A stretch of 52,212 nucleotides of DNA from Chthoniobacter flavus (GCA_945861435.1 CAMAUX010000037.1:1-52212), one strand, 5' to 3'. Counted from the stretch's first letter, positions 26,831 to 35,160 are shown. Program-made: numbers and translations. The notes: generated by a model from the sequence alone, not told the origin.

Positions 26831-28123
26831 TTAGAGTTCTCCCGATCGCACCGAAAGAAGGTCGGTTTCGGTGGACTTTGGCGGCGCGTCAAAGGGCAGG
26901 TCCAGCTGCTCCGGTGGCGGTAGAAACCTCGCCCGAAGCGAGTCCGCGTCCAGCCCCAGCCTCGCCGGATGATGGTCCGCCGTGATGATGAAAGGCATCA
27001 GCTTCTTCATCTGCAATCGCAGCCGAATCAGGTCCGCAAGGCGCAGCCTCGTGTACCGACGCGCACTCAGAATCCGCTCCACATTGCGCACGCCAAGGCC
27101 CGGGATCCGCAGCAGCACCTCTCGGGGCGCCCTGTTCACGTCGACAGGAAACCGCTCCCGGTTCCGAAGCGCCCACGAAAGCTTGGGATCCAGAGCAAGG
27201 TCAAGATTGGGAGCCGCCTCTGATGCAAGCTCCCCGGGCTGGAAGTCATAAAAACGCAGCAGCCAGTCCGCCTGATAAAGCCGGTGCTCGCGGATCAACG
27301 GCGGCGCCTTCAGGGGCAGGACCGCGGACGGTTCCGGAATCGGGCTGAAGGCCGAGTAATAAACGCGCCGCAGCCGGTGGCTCGTGTAGAGCCGGTCCGC
27401 ACAGTTCAAAATCACCGCATCCGTCGAGGCATCCGCGCCCACCAACATCTGCGTGCTCTGCCCGGTGGCAAAGGGCGGTGGCTTCGGAGCATCAGGCTTC
27501 CGCTTCTCCGCATGCCGCTCGTCGATCTTCTCGCGGATATGCCCCATCGCGTCCTCGGTGCGGGCGAGGTTCTTCTCCGGCGCCAGTGTATTGAGGCTGT
27601 TCTGGCTCGGCAGTTCCACGTTGATGCTGATCCGGTCTGCGTAACGTCCCGCAAGCGCGATGAGCTCCTGCGAAGCTTCCGGGATCGTCTTCAGATGGAT
27701 GTAACCCCGGAACTGGTGCTCCTCCCTCAGCTTCCGCGCCACCTCGATCACGAGTTCCATCGTGTGGTCCGCGCTGCGGATGATCCCGCTGCTCAGGAAC
27801 AATCCCTCGATGTAGTTGCGCTTGTAGAAGTCCAGCGTGAGCTGAACCACCTCCTCCGGCGTAAACCGCGCACGGGTCACATTGCTGGAGCGCCGGTTGA
27901 TGCAGTAATGGCAGTCGTAAATGCACGCATTAGTCATCAACACCTTCAGCAGCGAAACGCACCGCCCGTCCGGCGTGTAGGAGTGACAAATGCCCGATCC
28001 CCCCGTGGATCCCACTCCAGTGCTCCCCCGCGAATCCTTGCGTGCCGCGCCACTGCTTGCGCAGGAGGCGTCATACTTTGCCGCATCGGCGAGAATCGCG
28101 AGTTTCTGGGTGAGTTCCATCAT
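26831..28123 (-). CDS. Putative DNA modification/repair radical SAM protein (TIGR03916 type)
   Basis: 430 residues. The radical SAM cluster motif is C67-x3-C71-x2-C74 in NACIYDCHYC. Additional conserved parts are ICHSYTPDGRCVSLLK before it and FLSSGIIRSADHTMELV and INVELPSQNS after. Near residue 335-350 is a helix-hairpin-helix (LLRIPGLGVRNVERIL), a non-specific DNA-binding element that points to DNA as substrate. The start ATG overlaps the upstream SRPBCC stop (ATGA). Family members co-occur with the DUF4130 protein; a DNA repair role is presumed from context and HhH, not demonstrated. Confidence 0.88.
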   Translation of the reverse strand: MMELTQKLAILADAAKYDASCASSGAARKDSRGSTGVGSTGGSGICHSYTPDGRCVSLLKVLMTNACIYDCHYCINRRSSNVTRARFTPEEVVQLTLDFYKRNYIEGLFLSSGIIRSADHTMELVIEVARKLREEHQFRGYIHLKTIPEASQELIALAGRYADRISINVELPSQNSLNTLAPEKNLARTEDAMGHIREKIDERHAEKRKPDAPKPPPFATGQSTQMLVGADASTDAVILNCADRLYTSHRLRRVYYSAFSPIPEPSAVLPLKAPPLIREHRLYQADWLLRFYDFQPGELASEAAPNLDLALDPKLSWALRNRERFPVDVNRAPREVLLRIPGLGVRNVERILSARRYTRLRLADLIRLRLQMKKLMPFIITADHHPARLGLDADSLRARFLPPPEQLDLPFDAPPKSTETDLLSVRSGEL

Positions 28124-28608
28124 GGGCGGGTGGTCGGTGTGCCGGCGCCCGAACTGCGCTCAGCCCATTTCCGGGTGCGGTAATGCCGGTACATGAACAA
28201 CAACATAAGATAGAGCCGCACCCCTGTTTCGGAAACAAGACGTCCCCACCAGGAGCGCCCCCACTGGTAGGTCACCGTGTCGTGCATCACGCACTTGCCT
28301 GTTCCTTGCTCCTCAAAGCGATGCTCGTGAACAAAAAGAGCAAAGGGACCTTTCACGATCTCATCCACCAGCACACGGGGGCGCTGCACCGTTTTCCAAC
28401 GGCAAGTCCAGCGCATCGGGATGATCCACCAGTCGCGGCAATGCAGTTCGATCATCCGCCCCTCCTGAGCCGGCCCGTCCGTGTTCAAGGACACGAGCTG
28501 CATCGTCGGCGGCATCACCTCGGTGAGATTGCGGGGATCACTGTGAAAGGCGAACGCCGCATCCGCGCTGGTGTCGAGTGCTGTGCTGGCGTGAAAGTGT
28601 GAGGGCAT
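28120..28608 (-). CDS. SRPBCC (START/cyclase-like) ligand-binding protein
   Basis: 162 residues from ATG 28608; the 11-residue upstream extension to 28641 has no support. The pattern fits SRPBCC helix-grip proteins: ALDTSADAAFAFHSDPRNL, LHCRDWWIIPMRWTCRW, FVHEHRFEEQ, and MHDTVTYQWG. Members of this COG4276-like group are frequent in photolyase clusters. They bind hydrophobic ligands of unknown identity. It is the first gene of the minus-strand operon, coupled to the radical SAM gene by an ATGA overlap. Confidence 0.8.
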   Translation of the reverse strand: MPSHFHASTALDTSADAAFAFHSDPRNLTEVMPPTMQLVSLNTDGPAQEGRMIELHCRDWWIIPMRWTCRWKTVQRPRVLVDEIVKGPFALFVHEHRFEEQGTGKCVMHDTVTYQWGRSWWGRLVSETGVRLYLMLLFMYRHYRTRKWAERSSGAGTPTTRP

Positions 28609-28689
28609 AAGGAGTGGCTGAAAACTACCGCGGACAGGCACAGCGCAAGCCCCTGCACGGACTCACTCGCTGAAGCTGGAGCAACCCTC

Positions 28690-28707
28690 AGCCTTCGAAG
28701 GCTTTTT
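28690..28707. terminator. Possible short terminator-like hairpin
   Basis: AGCCTTCGAAGGCT is a perfect palindrome (28690-28703) and is followed by a run of five T on the plus strand. As RNA it gives a 5-bp stem with a UCGA loop, weak for an intrinsic terminator. No plus-strand gene ends just before it, so it may be incidental or protect the repair operon from antisense reading. Confidence 0.3.
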
Positions 28708-28840
28708 GTCCAGAATGGCACCACCTCAGCCTCGGACGCAGGAACCCACCGAATCGCCCTCCACGCGACCTGCCATGGCCAGAGGACGAAAGAAGGCCAT
28801 TCATGCGGACGGATTCGAGGAGATTTTGTCTCCCCCGAAT

Positions 28841-28928
28841 GGCTCTTGTTGAGAATCGCGAAATAGGGTGACCGCGCCACGCCCAGAAAATGGGCCTTCC
28901 GGTTGTCACCGTGATGTACGACGCCCAA
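28841..28928. repeat. Second repeat family (hairpin element), copy 1
   Basis: The block from GAATGGCTCTTGTTGAG through ATCGCGAAATAGGGTGACCG to TACGACGCCCAATA recurs at 40305-40391. A hairpin has outer arms GGTGAC and GTCACC, and inner arms GCCCA and TGGGC. Loop bases differ (GAAAA here, GAGCA in copy 2) while the arms are unchanged. It abuts the terminal inverted repeat of copy B of the long element directly. Confidence 0.88.
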
Positions 28929-29215
28929 TAGTTAAGGGCTTCACCGTGGTTTTTTGGGGCGACGATGGCGCGCAGGCGAGTGCGAGGAGTGGAGTCGATA
29001 GGGACCGGCAACACTTTCTCGAATCATCGCCCTTCTCGCGCCCGCTGCCGGGGCGCGTCGCGTGGGAAACGGCGATCCGGTGGTTCCCTGCGTTCGCGAT
29101 GCGAACTACGGTCACCGACCGGCTATGGGCTCCCATGCCTCCGGCATGCTGAAATTACGAGTGCCTCTTGCTCGCTTGGGCTCCCTCAACAAGGCACGAC
29201 CGATGCCCTTAACTA
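28929..29215 (-). repeat. Long multi-hairpin repeat, copy B, with 14-bp terminal inverted repeats
   Basis: The ends are TAGTTAAGGGCTTC (28929-28942) and GATGCCCTTAACTA (29202-29215), inverted with one mismatch in 14. The length is 287 bp including the terminal TA. Inside are three hairpins: arms CATGCC/GGCATG (29134-29148), GTTCGC/GCGAAC (29092-29106), and outer CCGGTGGT with ACCGACCGG. Orientation is opposite to copy A, to which it is the closest match, including the tail carrying GACGATGGCGCGCAG. No coding frame is credible, so it looks like a non-autonomous mobile element. Confidence 0.9.
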
Positions 29216-29235
29216 AGTGCCATTCTTGTCCGTCC

Positions 29236-29493
29236 CAAATGGCTCTTGGGTAAGGGCATCAGCCATGCCTCGATGGGGTAGCTCAAAACGGGCGCTCTAA
29301 CTGTCTGCATTCCGGAGGCATGAGAGAAATTAGCCGGCCGGTGTACGCCATCCGCAACGCGGATGGCGGGAACCACAGGAATCCCAGTTTCCCACACGAC
29401 GCGCCACGGCATGGGGCGCGAGAAGGCCGATGTTGGGAGCGAGTTCGCTAGTCCCTAACGACTCCCATTTAGGTTAATAACTAAGTGCCATTC
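29236..29493 (+). repeat. Long multi-hairpin repeat, copy C
   Basis: Begins with AAATGGCTCTTGGGTAAGGG and ends CTAAGTGCCATTC. It includes the head TAAGGGCATCAGCCATGCC, an imperfect CATTCC..GGCATG hairpin and the perfect 10-bp inner stem CGCCATCCGC/GCGGATGGCG (29346-29368, loop AAC). The GACGCGCC...GGCGCGAGAAGG hairpin follows. It is in tandem with copy D about 270 bp on. Confidence 0.88.
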
Positions 29494-29506
29494 TTCTCGG
29501 CCCCAA

Positions 29507-29760
29507 ATGGCTCTTCGGTAAGGGCATCAGCCATGCCTCGATGGGGCAGCTCAAAACAGGCGCTCTGACTGTCTGCATGCCGGAGGCATGAGAGAAGCCG
29601 GTCGGTGTACGCCATCCGCAACGCTGATTGCGGGAACCACCGGAATCCCATTTCCCCATACGACGCGCCCCGGCATGGGGCGCGAGAAGGCCGATGTTGG
29701 GAGAGAGTTCGCCTGTCCTATCGACTCCCCAAATCCGCGTCGGATTACCAACCACTCAGG
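29507..29760 (+). repeat. Long multi-hairpin repeat, copy D
   Basis: Direct tandem copy of C: AAATGGCTCTTCGGTAAGGG head, perfect CATGCC-GGA-GGCATG hairpin near 29575-29590, and the CGGTGTACGCCATCCGC region. The inner stem is degraded here (GCTGATTGCG instead of GCGGATGGCG), and the GGCGCGAGAAGGCCGATGTT block follows. The segment from 29761 to the CopG antitoxin start contains no recognised gene. Confidence 0.85.
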
Positions 29761-29911
29761 AAATGGAAGTCAGCGATCAAAAAATCCCACCGCCATCCGG
29801 GGCGACAAAGAAAGGCGTGGTGGCGGTGGCGCCGGGGGCAGGCGGGATGTCCGACCACGGACGACGTTCCATGCGTTTTGACATCGGGCCCGCTGTATGA
29901 CATCGGCATGC

Positions 29912-30130
29912 ATGCAGTCGATCCTGACCATCCGCCTTGACGATGATCTCGACAGTCTCCTCGAGAAAGTCTGCACACGCTCCAGGCGCAACCGCAGTGA
30001 GGTGGTTCGCGATGCTCTCCGCCGGCAACTGGCCGTCACTTCTTTTGACCAACTCCGCTCCCTCGCTATGCCTTTTGCTGAAGCACAGGGTTTTCTGACG
30101 GATGAAGACGTCTCCAAGACCGTTTCTTGA
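29912..30130 (+). CDS. CopG/RHH-type antitoxin
   Basis: 72 residues from ATG 29912; an earlier in-frame ATG at 29897 adds five residues. The N-terminal strand SILTIRLDDDLDSLLEKV and the helix pair SRRNRSEVVRDALRRQL form a ribbon-helix-helix DNA-binding domain. The C-terminal tail (MPFAEAQGFLTDEDVSKTVS) would bind the toxin. The stop overlaps the start of the PIN toxin gene by 4 nt (TTGA). The protein probably autoregulates the pair. Confidence 0.87.
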   Translation: MQSILTIRLDDDLDSLLEKVCTRSRRNRSEVVRDALRRQLAVTSFDQLRSLAMPFAEAQGFLTDEDVSKTVS

Positions 30131-30537
30131 GAGTATTCCTGGACACCAACATCATCGTCGGCGCCTTCACCACGAGGGGACTATGCGCTGACCTGTTCAG
30201 GAAAATTCTCTCGGCCCACACGCTGGTCATCAGCAAGCACATCCTTGCGGAGACCAAAGATCTCCTCATTCGCAGATTCAAGGTTCCCGAGGAGACGGTG
30301 ACCGAAATCATCGCCCTCTTGGAAAAACAGGAAATGGCGCCCCTGCCGCCTACGCTGCCTCAGATTGTAATTCGGGATGTTGACGATCTTCCCGTTGTCG
30401 CGGAGGCAATCGAGGCGAAGGCGGAGTATTTAGTTTCAGGCGACAAAGACATCCCATCTCTCGTCCCGCTCAGAGAGATCAGAATTGTCACACCCCGCGA
30501 GTTTTGGGGCGTGATTTCCAAAATTTGTCCCCTTTAG
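30127..30537 (+). CDS. PIN-domain toxin (ribonuclease) of a CopG/PIN pair
   Basis: 136 residues, TTG start inside the antitoxin stop. The PIN fold is seen from MRVFLDTNIIVGAF (acidic residue D6), ILAETKDLL (E in the middle), and VRDVDDLP...AEYLVSGDKDI with the late aspartates that complete the metal site. It matches the TIGR00305 type of putative toxins. Predicted function is Mg-dependent RNA cleavage held in check by the upstream antitoxin. It seems intact, and lies convergent to the PDZ/HEAT gene. Confidence 0.87.
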   Translation: MRVFLDTNIIVGAFTTRGLCADLFRKILSAHTLVISKHILAETKDLLIRRFKVPEETVTEIIALLEKQEMAPLPPTLPQIVIRDVDDLPVVAEAIEAKAEYLVSGDKDIPSLVPLREIRIVTPREFWGVISKICPL

Positions 30538-30652
30538 CCACTTGTGCAGGTTTGCCGCAGAGAGGCGGTGCTGATGGCTTGCGACAGGACAATACAAGAC
30601 AAGAGGCGAGATCCAGCCAGCCAGTCAGGCGGTGTCGGATCTTCTCTCCCTG

Positions 30653-33076
30653 TCAGTCCGTTTTTCCTCCGCCTACCCGGATGCGGATGAGTTCCGGCGT
30701 GTCCTTCGAGGCTTCAATCGCTGCGATCGTTTCACGCACATTGTCGGCCTTCATCCGCATCAGATGCGGTGGGAAGTCTTTCTCCTCCTTCTCGAAGTAA
30801 TGCGCGATCTTCGTCAGCTCCGGAATGGCCGCCCTCGCGTGCGTGCCGTAACCGAGCAGGATCTTCATGAGTTCCGGCGTCCGCTTCTGGCTGGCCCATG
30901 GATTCTGATCGCGGGTGTATTTCAGGCAGGCGCTGATGCCTTCCTCGATGTGATGCTTGGCCAGGACGCGCAGGCCTTCCACGCGAATCCCATCGGCGAA
31001 CATCTCGCCGCTGGGCGCAGGCTGAACAATGGCCTCGTGAATGGCAGGCAGCAGAGGCTTGATCTCCTCGAGCGAGAGATGGCTGTAGACGGAGCCGATG
31101 GTGCCGCGAGCGCGTCCGTCCTCATTCTTCAGTCCCGCACGCACGGCCTTGTACAGCGCCGCGCGATCCACGCCCTCCAATGAACGGGCCAGCATCCCGT
31201 CCCGCTCAAACAGTGCGAACGAGAAATAACGCTGCTGCATGCCGCGCGGATCGTTTTTCTCATCCACCTGAGCCAGCAGTTCGAGCAGTTGCGGCACGGT
31301 TTTCATCGCAGGCGCGCCGATGGCGGCGAGTGCCTCCGCAGCTTTGATGCGCAGCCACAGGTCTTTGTCAGCCAGCGTCCTTTGCAGCGCGTCCACGGCT
31401 GGCGCACCGCGTCCGCGAAGGAAACTCAGCCCCCGACAAGCGCCGTAGCGGGCGTCGAGGCTCGGAGAATCCAGCATCTCGATCAACGGTGCGACGGATG
31501 CGGATTTGCGGCGTCCCCATGCCATGGCGGCTCGCTCACGCACGACGGGCGACCAACTGCGGAGACGCTCGAGGAGTTGTTCGTCACTCAGGGCATCGTA
31601 AAAACTGTTGCGGTCTTTGTTCGTCCAACCACGCCCGTCGAGGATGAGCGATTGGGCGGCGGCGGCGTTCAGCTGCGGCACACGTTTCGCATCCTTCCCG
31701 GTGAGCAGGAGCTTCTTGAGCGGCATCGCGTAGGCCAGCAGATAGCCGCCCGTGCAGTCCCAGCCTGCATAGCTGTCATTCCCCTTTTCAGGCGGTCCTT
31801 GATGGGTGAACCCTCCGTCCGCACCGCGCGCGAGGTCGCTGTACCATGTCCCGAACTCGCTCATCCACGCCCCCGTCGCCTCGGGTCCCGACAACGCAAC
31901 TCCGGGCATGGACCAGAGCATGTTGAAGAAATTACCCGTGTGCCCGCAGTCGCGCTCGGCTCCATGGGAGGTGACGCACATGCGTGAAAAGAACTCCGCG
32001 CCCCTGGCCTCGCCGAGCAGGTTGAACAAGACAGCGACCATGCCGCACTTGCCGTTGTCCTCGTGCGTTTCCATCCAAGGACTGTGATCGCCGTAAGGGA
32101 TGCAGCCCTTGCCCGTGTAAAAGCGCAGCAGCTTGGCACTGCGCTCGATCGCCAGATCCAAGGCCGGGTCTTTGACTCCCGCCATCCGCGCCATCACCAT
32201 CGCGATCGTGAGCGGCACGCCGGGAGAGTTCATCATCCCGTAGCCGGAAAGCCGCCCGTCGGGCCTCGCGAACCCATGCCCCCACGAACCCACCGCGCTT
32301 TGGCCATGAGCGGCTTCAAGCGCGAGTCGTGCCAGGCCCGGCATGACCGAATCATCGCCCGTTGCGAATTTGTATTCGGCCAGAAACATCATGACGTAGC
32401 CGTAATGCCATGTCGCCATGCTTTCGGCTTTGAAGTGCGCGGCCCACTCCGCTTCGTTCTTGAGAAGCGGGTAATAACCGGGGTCGCCGCTGGCTAACAG
32501 ACCGAGCGCATTGAGTGCTCGGGGGATGGGGCTCAGCTTTTTCGCATAAGCGGGCTCCGCCATGCGCGCGGCGAGTGCCTTGCATCCTTGTTCGAAAACG
32601 CGCTTGGACTTCGGGCAATCGAAGGGCGCCGTGGCGCTGTAAGTTCCGAGCACCGGCAGGTTCACCACAACCTCCGCCGCGCTGCCTGCGCGCCACCGGG
32701 TGAGGCTCAGCTTCCCTTTACCCGCTTCGGTTTCAGCAAGCGTCAGCGCCCTGCCCATCTCGGTGCGCGGGTCATAAGAGAACGGTTTGCCGCCCACGCC
32801 GAGAATCACGTCGCCGACATCGAGAACGCCGTCCGCAGGAGATCCCTTGGCCACCTGGGTGATCGCGATCTGTCGGCCATCGGAGGTGACCATCTTGTCG
32901 CAAAACATCCAGCCGCGCAGGCCCGTGGCACCCAGATTCCAGTCGTGCTTCGCTCCCTCAGGAATCTTTTCGCCTTGGGTGAAGTCCGGGTTGGGCATCG
33001 CCTGTGGCGCACCGGAAACCAGTCCTGACGTGGCGAAGAAGGCCAGAACAGCGAGGGCAGTGAACGTGGGTTTCAT
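30653..33076 (-). CDS. Exported PDZ plus HEAT-repeat protein (DUF6288-like)
   Basis: About 807 residues from ATG 33076, which gives the signal peptide MKPTFTALAVLAFFATSGLVSG. A PDZ-like domain (about 45-130; GLRGWMFCDK, GDVILGVGGKPF) is followed by a long alpha-alpha barrel-like middle region. The latter resembles glycoside-hydrolase-like DUF6288 proteins (WHYGYVMMFLAEYKFATGD; GSWGHGFARPDGRLSGYG). HEAT repeats (about 560-660) contain LIEMLDSPSLDARYGACRG and LRIKAAEALAAIGAPA. Function is unknown; export is clear. It is monocistronic, with the HipBA operator region upstream on the other strand. Confidence 0.72.
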   Translation of the reverse strand: MKPTFTALAVLAFFATSGLVSGAPQAMPNPDFTQGEKIPEGAKHDWNLGATGLRGWMFCDKMVTSDGRQIAITQVAKGSPADGVLDVGDVILGVGGKPFSYDPRTEMGRALTLAETEAGKGKLSLTRWRAGSAAEVVVNLPVLGTYSATAPFDCPKSKRVFEQGCKALAARMAEPAYAKKLSPIPRALNALGLLASGDPGYYPLLKNEAEWAAHFKAESMATWHYGYVMMFLAEYKFATGDDSVMPGLARLALEAAHGQSAVGSWGHGFARPDGRLSGYGMMNSPGVPLTIAMVMARMAGVKDPALDLAIERSAKLLRFYTGKGCIPYGDHSPWMETHEDNGKCGMVAVLFNLLGEARGAEFFSRMCVTSHGAERDCGHTGNFFNMLWSMPGVALSGPEATGAWMSEFGTWYSDLARGADGGFTHQGPPEKGNDSYAGWDCTGGYLLAYAMPLKKLLLTGKDAKRVPQLNAAAAQSLILDGRGWTNKDRNSFYDALSDEQLLERLRSWSPVVRERAAMAWGRRKSASVAPLIEMLDSPSLDARYGACRGLSFLRGRGAPAVDALQRTLADKDLWLRIKAAEALAAIGAPAMKTVPQLLELLAQVDEKNDPRGMQQRYFSFALFERDGMLARSLEGVDRAALYKAVRAGLKNEDGRARGTIGSVYSHLSLEEIKPLLPAIHEAIVQPAPSGEMFADGIRVEGLRVLAKHHIEEGISACLKYTRDQNPWASQKRTPELMKILLGYGTHARAAIPELTKIAHYFEKEEKDFPPHLMRMKADNVRETIAAIEASKDTPELIRIRVGGGKTD

Positions 33077-33556
33077 AGTCTGAGGGAGGGGAAAGATGGG
33101 ACGGTTGACAGAGAGCCTGCAGCTTCCACTTTTTCGGTTCCAAACAACAGCGCGCTCTCGGCGATAATGAGAACCATTTGGGGCCATGCGCTGTCCCCGT
33201 CTTTGCTCCGCCTGCTGTCCGCCCCGGAACAAGCCGCCGGCGACTCAGGCTGGGAGACGGAGGGAATCCGGTGGACCGAAGCGATCCTTGTTCATGTCCG
33301 GCGGTCCACTCGCGCTTTCGTGCAAACGCCTTTGCCTGCCTGCTGCGAGGTCTGATGACACGCAAACGGAGACTGGCGTCCGCAGCGCTCTGGCCTGCCG
33401 GAGATTCTCAAGACGATGTGGCATCTTTCGATGAAGCGGAGTGATCCACCTTTCCGAACAGGCCGCATGGGAAGTCGCGCCTTAGCTGGCATCCATTGAT
33501 GTCTGACATACCAAAACTAAATTGCCAATAAGTCTGATATCTCTGACATTATTTGA
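33077..33556. other. Gap between PDZ/HEAT gene and hipB
   Basis: 480 bases with no supported gene. Two structured parts are seen: an inverted pair GTGGACCG/CGGTCCAC near 33272-33308, and the AT-rich operator-like segment just before hipB (see separate entry). The stretch CCATTTGGGGCCATG near 33174 resembles the ends of the repeat elements only weakly. Confidence 0.5.
33501..33549 (+). promoter_or_regulatory. Direct repeats upstream of hipBA, candidate HipB operators
   Basis: Three similar 9-mers precede the hipB start: GTCTGACAT (33501-33509), GTCTGATAT (33532-33540) and CTCTGACAT (33541-33549). The region is AT-rich in a GC-rich context, as expected for a promoter. HipB-type regulators repress their own operon by binding such sites. 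Assignment is by position and repetition only. Confidence 0.45.
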
Positions 33557-33868
33557 ATGCCAAGCCCTGACTCCCTCCCTCTCCCAGTCGGTCACGCCCT
33601 CCGAAAACTCGGGCGCGACCTCGCGCTCGCCCGCCGCAAACGCGCCATCTCCACCGCCGACATGGCCTCCCGCCTCTTCGTCAGTCGCGACACTCTCTGG
33701 CGCCTTGAACGCGGGGATCCTTCCGTCTCCGCCGGCACGTTGGCCACCGCTGTTTTTGTACTCGGTTTGCAGGAGCGTCTCGCAAACCTCGCCGCGCCGT
33801 CCTCGGACGAGGTGGCTCTCAGCCTCGATGAACAGCGCGTCCCCAAAAAGATCCACCGTCGCCGATGA
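33557..33868 (+). CDS. hipB: HipB-like XRE-family antitoxin
   Basis: 103 residues. The XRE helix-turn-helix spans about 15-75: LGRDLALARRKRAISTADMA, RLFVSRDTLWRLERGDPSVS and AGTLATAVFVLGL. The C-terminal tail (SSDEVALSLDEQRVPKKIHRRR) resembles the flexible HipB end that contacts HipA. The stop overlaps the hipA ATG (ATGA), giving coupled translation. It is preceded by repeated operator-like sequences. Confidence 0.87.
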   Translation: MPSPDSLPLPVGHALRKLGRDLALARRKRAISTADMASRLFVSRDTLWRLERGDPSVSAGTLATAVFVLGLQERLANLAAPSSDEVALSLDEQRVPKKIHRRR

Positions 33869-35094
33869 GCATCGAAGTCCATATCGATTGGGCGGGCGAA
33901 ACCCACCTCGCCGGACGTCTGTTTCCCGCGGAGCGCGGGACCACCGTCTCCTTCGAGTACGCGCGCGATTGGCTGCTCAGGCCTGGTAGCTTCGCTCTCG
34001 ATCCAACCTCGCTGCCGCTGCGTCCAGGCATGCAGCACAGCGCCACCCTCTTTGGAGGGATTCAAGACTGCGGCCCGGACCGGTGGGGCCGGCTCCTGAT
34101 CGAACGGGCAGTCCGCAAAAAAGTGCTGCCGCAAAAACCGTTTCGCGAGGTGGATTACGTCGTGGCACTGGACGACCAATCCCGTATCGGCGCACTTCGG
34201 TTCCGCTCCGGCCCCGAGGAAGCGTTCATCGCGGTTTCCGTGGGCGTGATTCCGCCCGTGGTACGGCTGGCCGCCTTGTTGCGCGCCGCTGAAGCGATCC
34301 ATCAGGAAAATGAGACTGCCGAAGACCTCCGTTTTTTGCTCGGCGAAGGCTCGCCTCTGGGCGGCGCTCGACCCAAATCCGCGGTGCGCCGGGAGGATGG
34401 AGGGCTGGCCATCGCCAAGTTCCCCAAGCCCGACGACACCCGGGACATTGCCGCCGGGGAACATCTCGCGCTGCATCTCGCCCGCAACGCCGGAGTCCGG
34501 ACCGTTGAGGTCCAACGCGTGGCCGTTGGTTCTTCCAGCGTGACGGTGATTTCCCGCTTCGACCGTCACGGCGAACAACGCATTCCTTTTCTGTCGGCGG
34601 CCAGTTTGCTGGGGCTGGAACCAAGTTCCCCGGGCTCCTACACCCAGATTGCCGATGCCATCCGGCGGTTTGGCGATGATGTCGCGACGGACCTGCGGGA
34701 ACTCTGGCGGCGGATGGCTTTTTCACTCCTTGCGAGCAACTGCGATGATCACCTGCACAATCACGGGTTTCTCATGCACCATCTCGGGCGGTGGAGTCTT
34801 TCGCCGGCGTACGACCTCAATCCGGTGCCGGAAATGGAAAGGGCCCGGACGAATAAGACGCCCGTCTCGGAGGAACACGGGGAATCCGGGATTGCGGTCG
34901 CGCTGGAGATGGCTTCTCGCTTCGGACTCAAGCCGCGGGAGGCCCGGCTCATCTTGAAGGAGGTATTCACGGCGGTTCGCCAGTGGCGGAATATCGGCAA
35001 ACGGCTCCGCCTCAAAGCGGCAACCTTGGACGCATACGCCAGCGCTTTTGAGAACCACTCCATGGATGAGGCGGCCAAGCTGCTCAAAGGTTGA
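33865..35094 (+). CDS. hipA: HipA-family serine/threonine kinase toxin
   Basis: 409 residues, near the usual 400-440. The N-terminal HipA_N-like part (about 1-110) precedes the kinase core. The nucleotide loop is GARPKS (167-172), followed by AIAKFPK with the ATP-contacting lysine. The catalytic segment is NCDDHLHNHG (about 292-301), and LSPAYDLNPVP provides the metal-binding aspartate. All key residues are present, so the toxin is probably active. In E. coli, HipA phosphorylates glutamyl-tRNA synthetase and causes persistence; the target here is unknown. Confidence 0.9.
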   Translation: MSIEVHIDWAGETHLAGRLFPAERGTTVSFEYARDWLLRPGSFALDPTSLPLRPGMQHSATLFGGIQDCGPDRWGRLLIERAVRKKVLPQKPFREVDYVVALDDQSRIGALRFRSGPEEAFIAVSVGVIPPVVRLAALLRAAEAIHQENETAEDLRFLLGEGSPLGGARPKSAVRREDGGLAIAKFPKPDDTRDIAAGEHLALHLARNAGVRTVEVQRVAVGSSSVTVISRFDRHGEQRIPFLSAASLLGLEPSSPGSYTQIADAIRRFGDDVATDLRELWRRMAFSLLASNCDDHLHNHGFLMHHLGRWSLSPAYDLNPVPEMERARTNKTPVSEEHGESGIAVALEMASRFGLKPREARLILKEVFTAVRQWRNIGKRLRLKAATLDAYASAFENHSMDEAAKLLKG

Positions 35095-35126
35095 GCAGCA
35101 GACTTTCGGTGCCGGGCTGGGGCCAA

Positions 35127-35160
35127 CGGGAGCCTATGGGGACCGGGAGCCTATGGGGAC
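35127..35160 (+). repeat. Two tandem 17-bp repeats after hipA
   Basis: CGGGAGCCTATGGGGAC is present twice without a gap (35127-35143 and 35144-35160), just downstream of hipA. The remaining bases up to 35351 hold no supported gene. Confidence 0.9.

Noticed and set aside
28515-28928. Minus-strand frame covering the second-family repeat (GVVHHGDNRKAHFLG)
   Set aside because: A similar peptide can be read from the copy at 40305, but only because the DNA repeats; the frame is not maintained around the hairpin and has no gene features.
33592-34578. Minus-strand frame opposite hipB/hipA
   Set aside because: HipB and HipA have complete motifs on the plus strand; the antisense frame has none.
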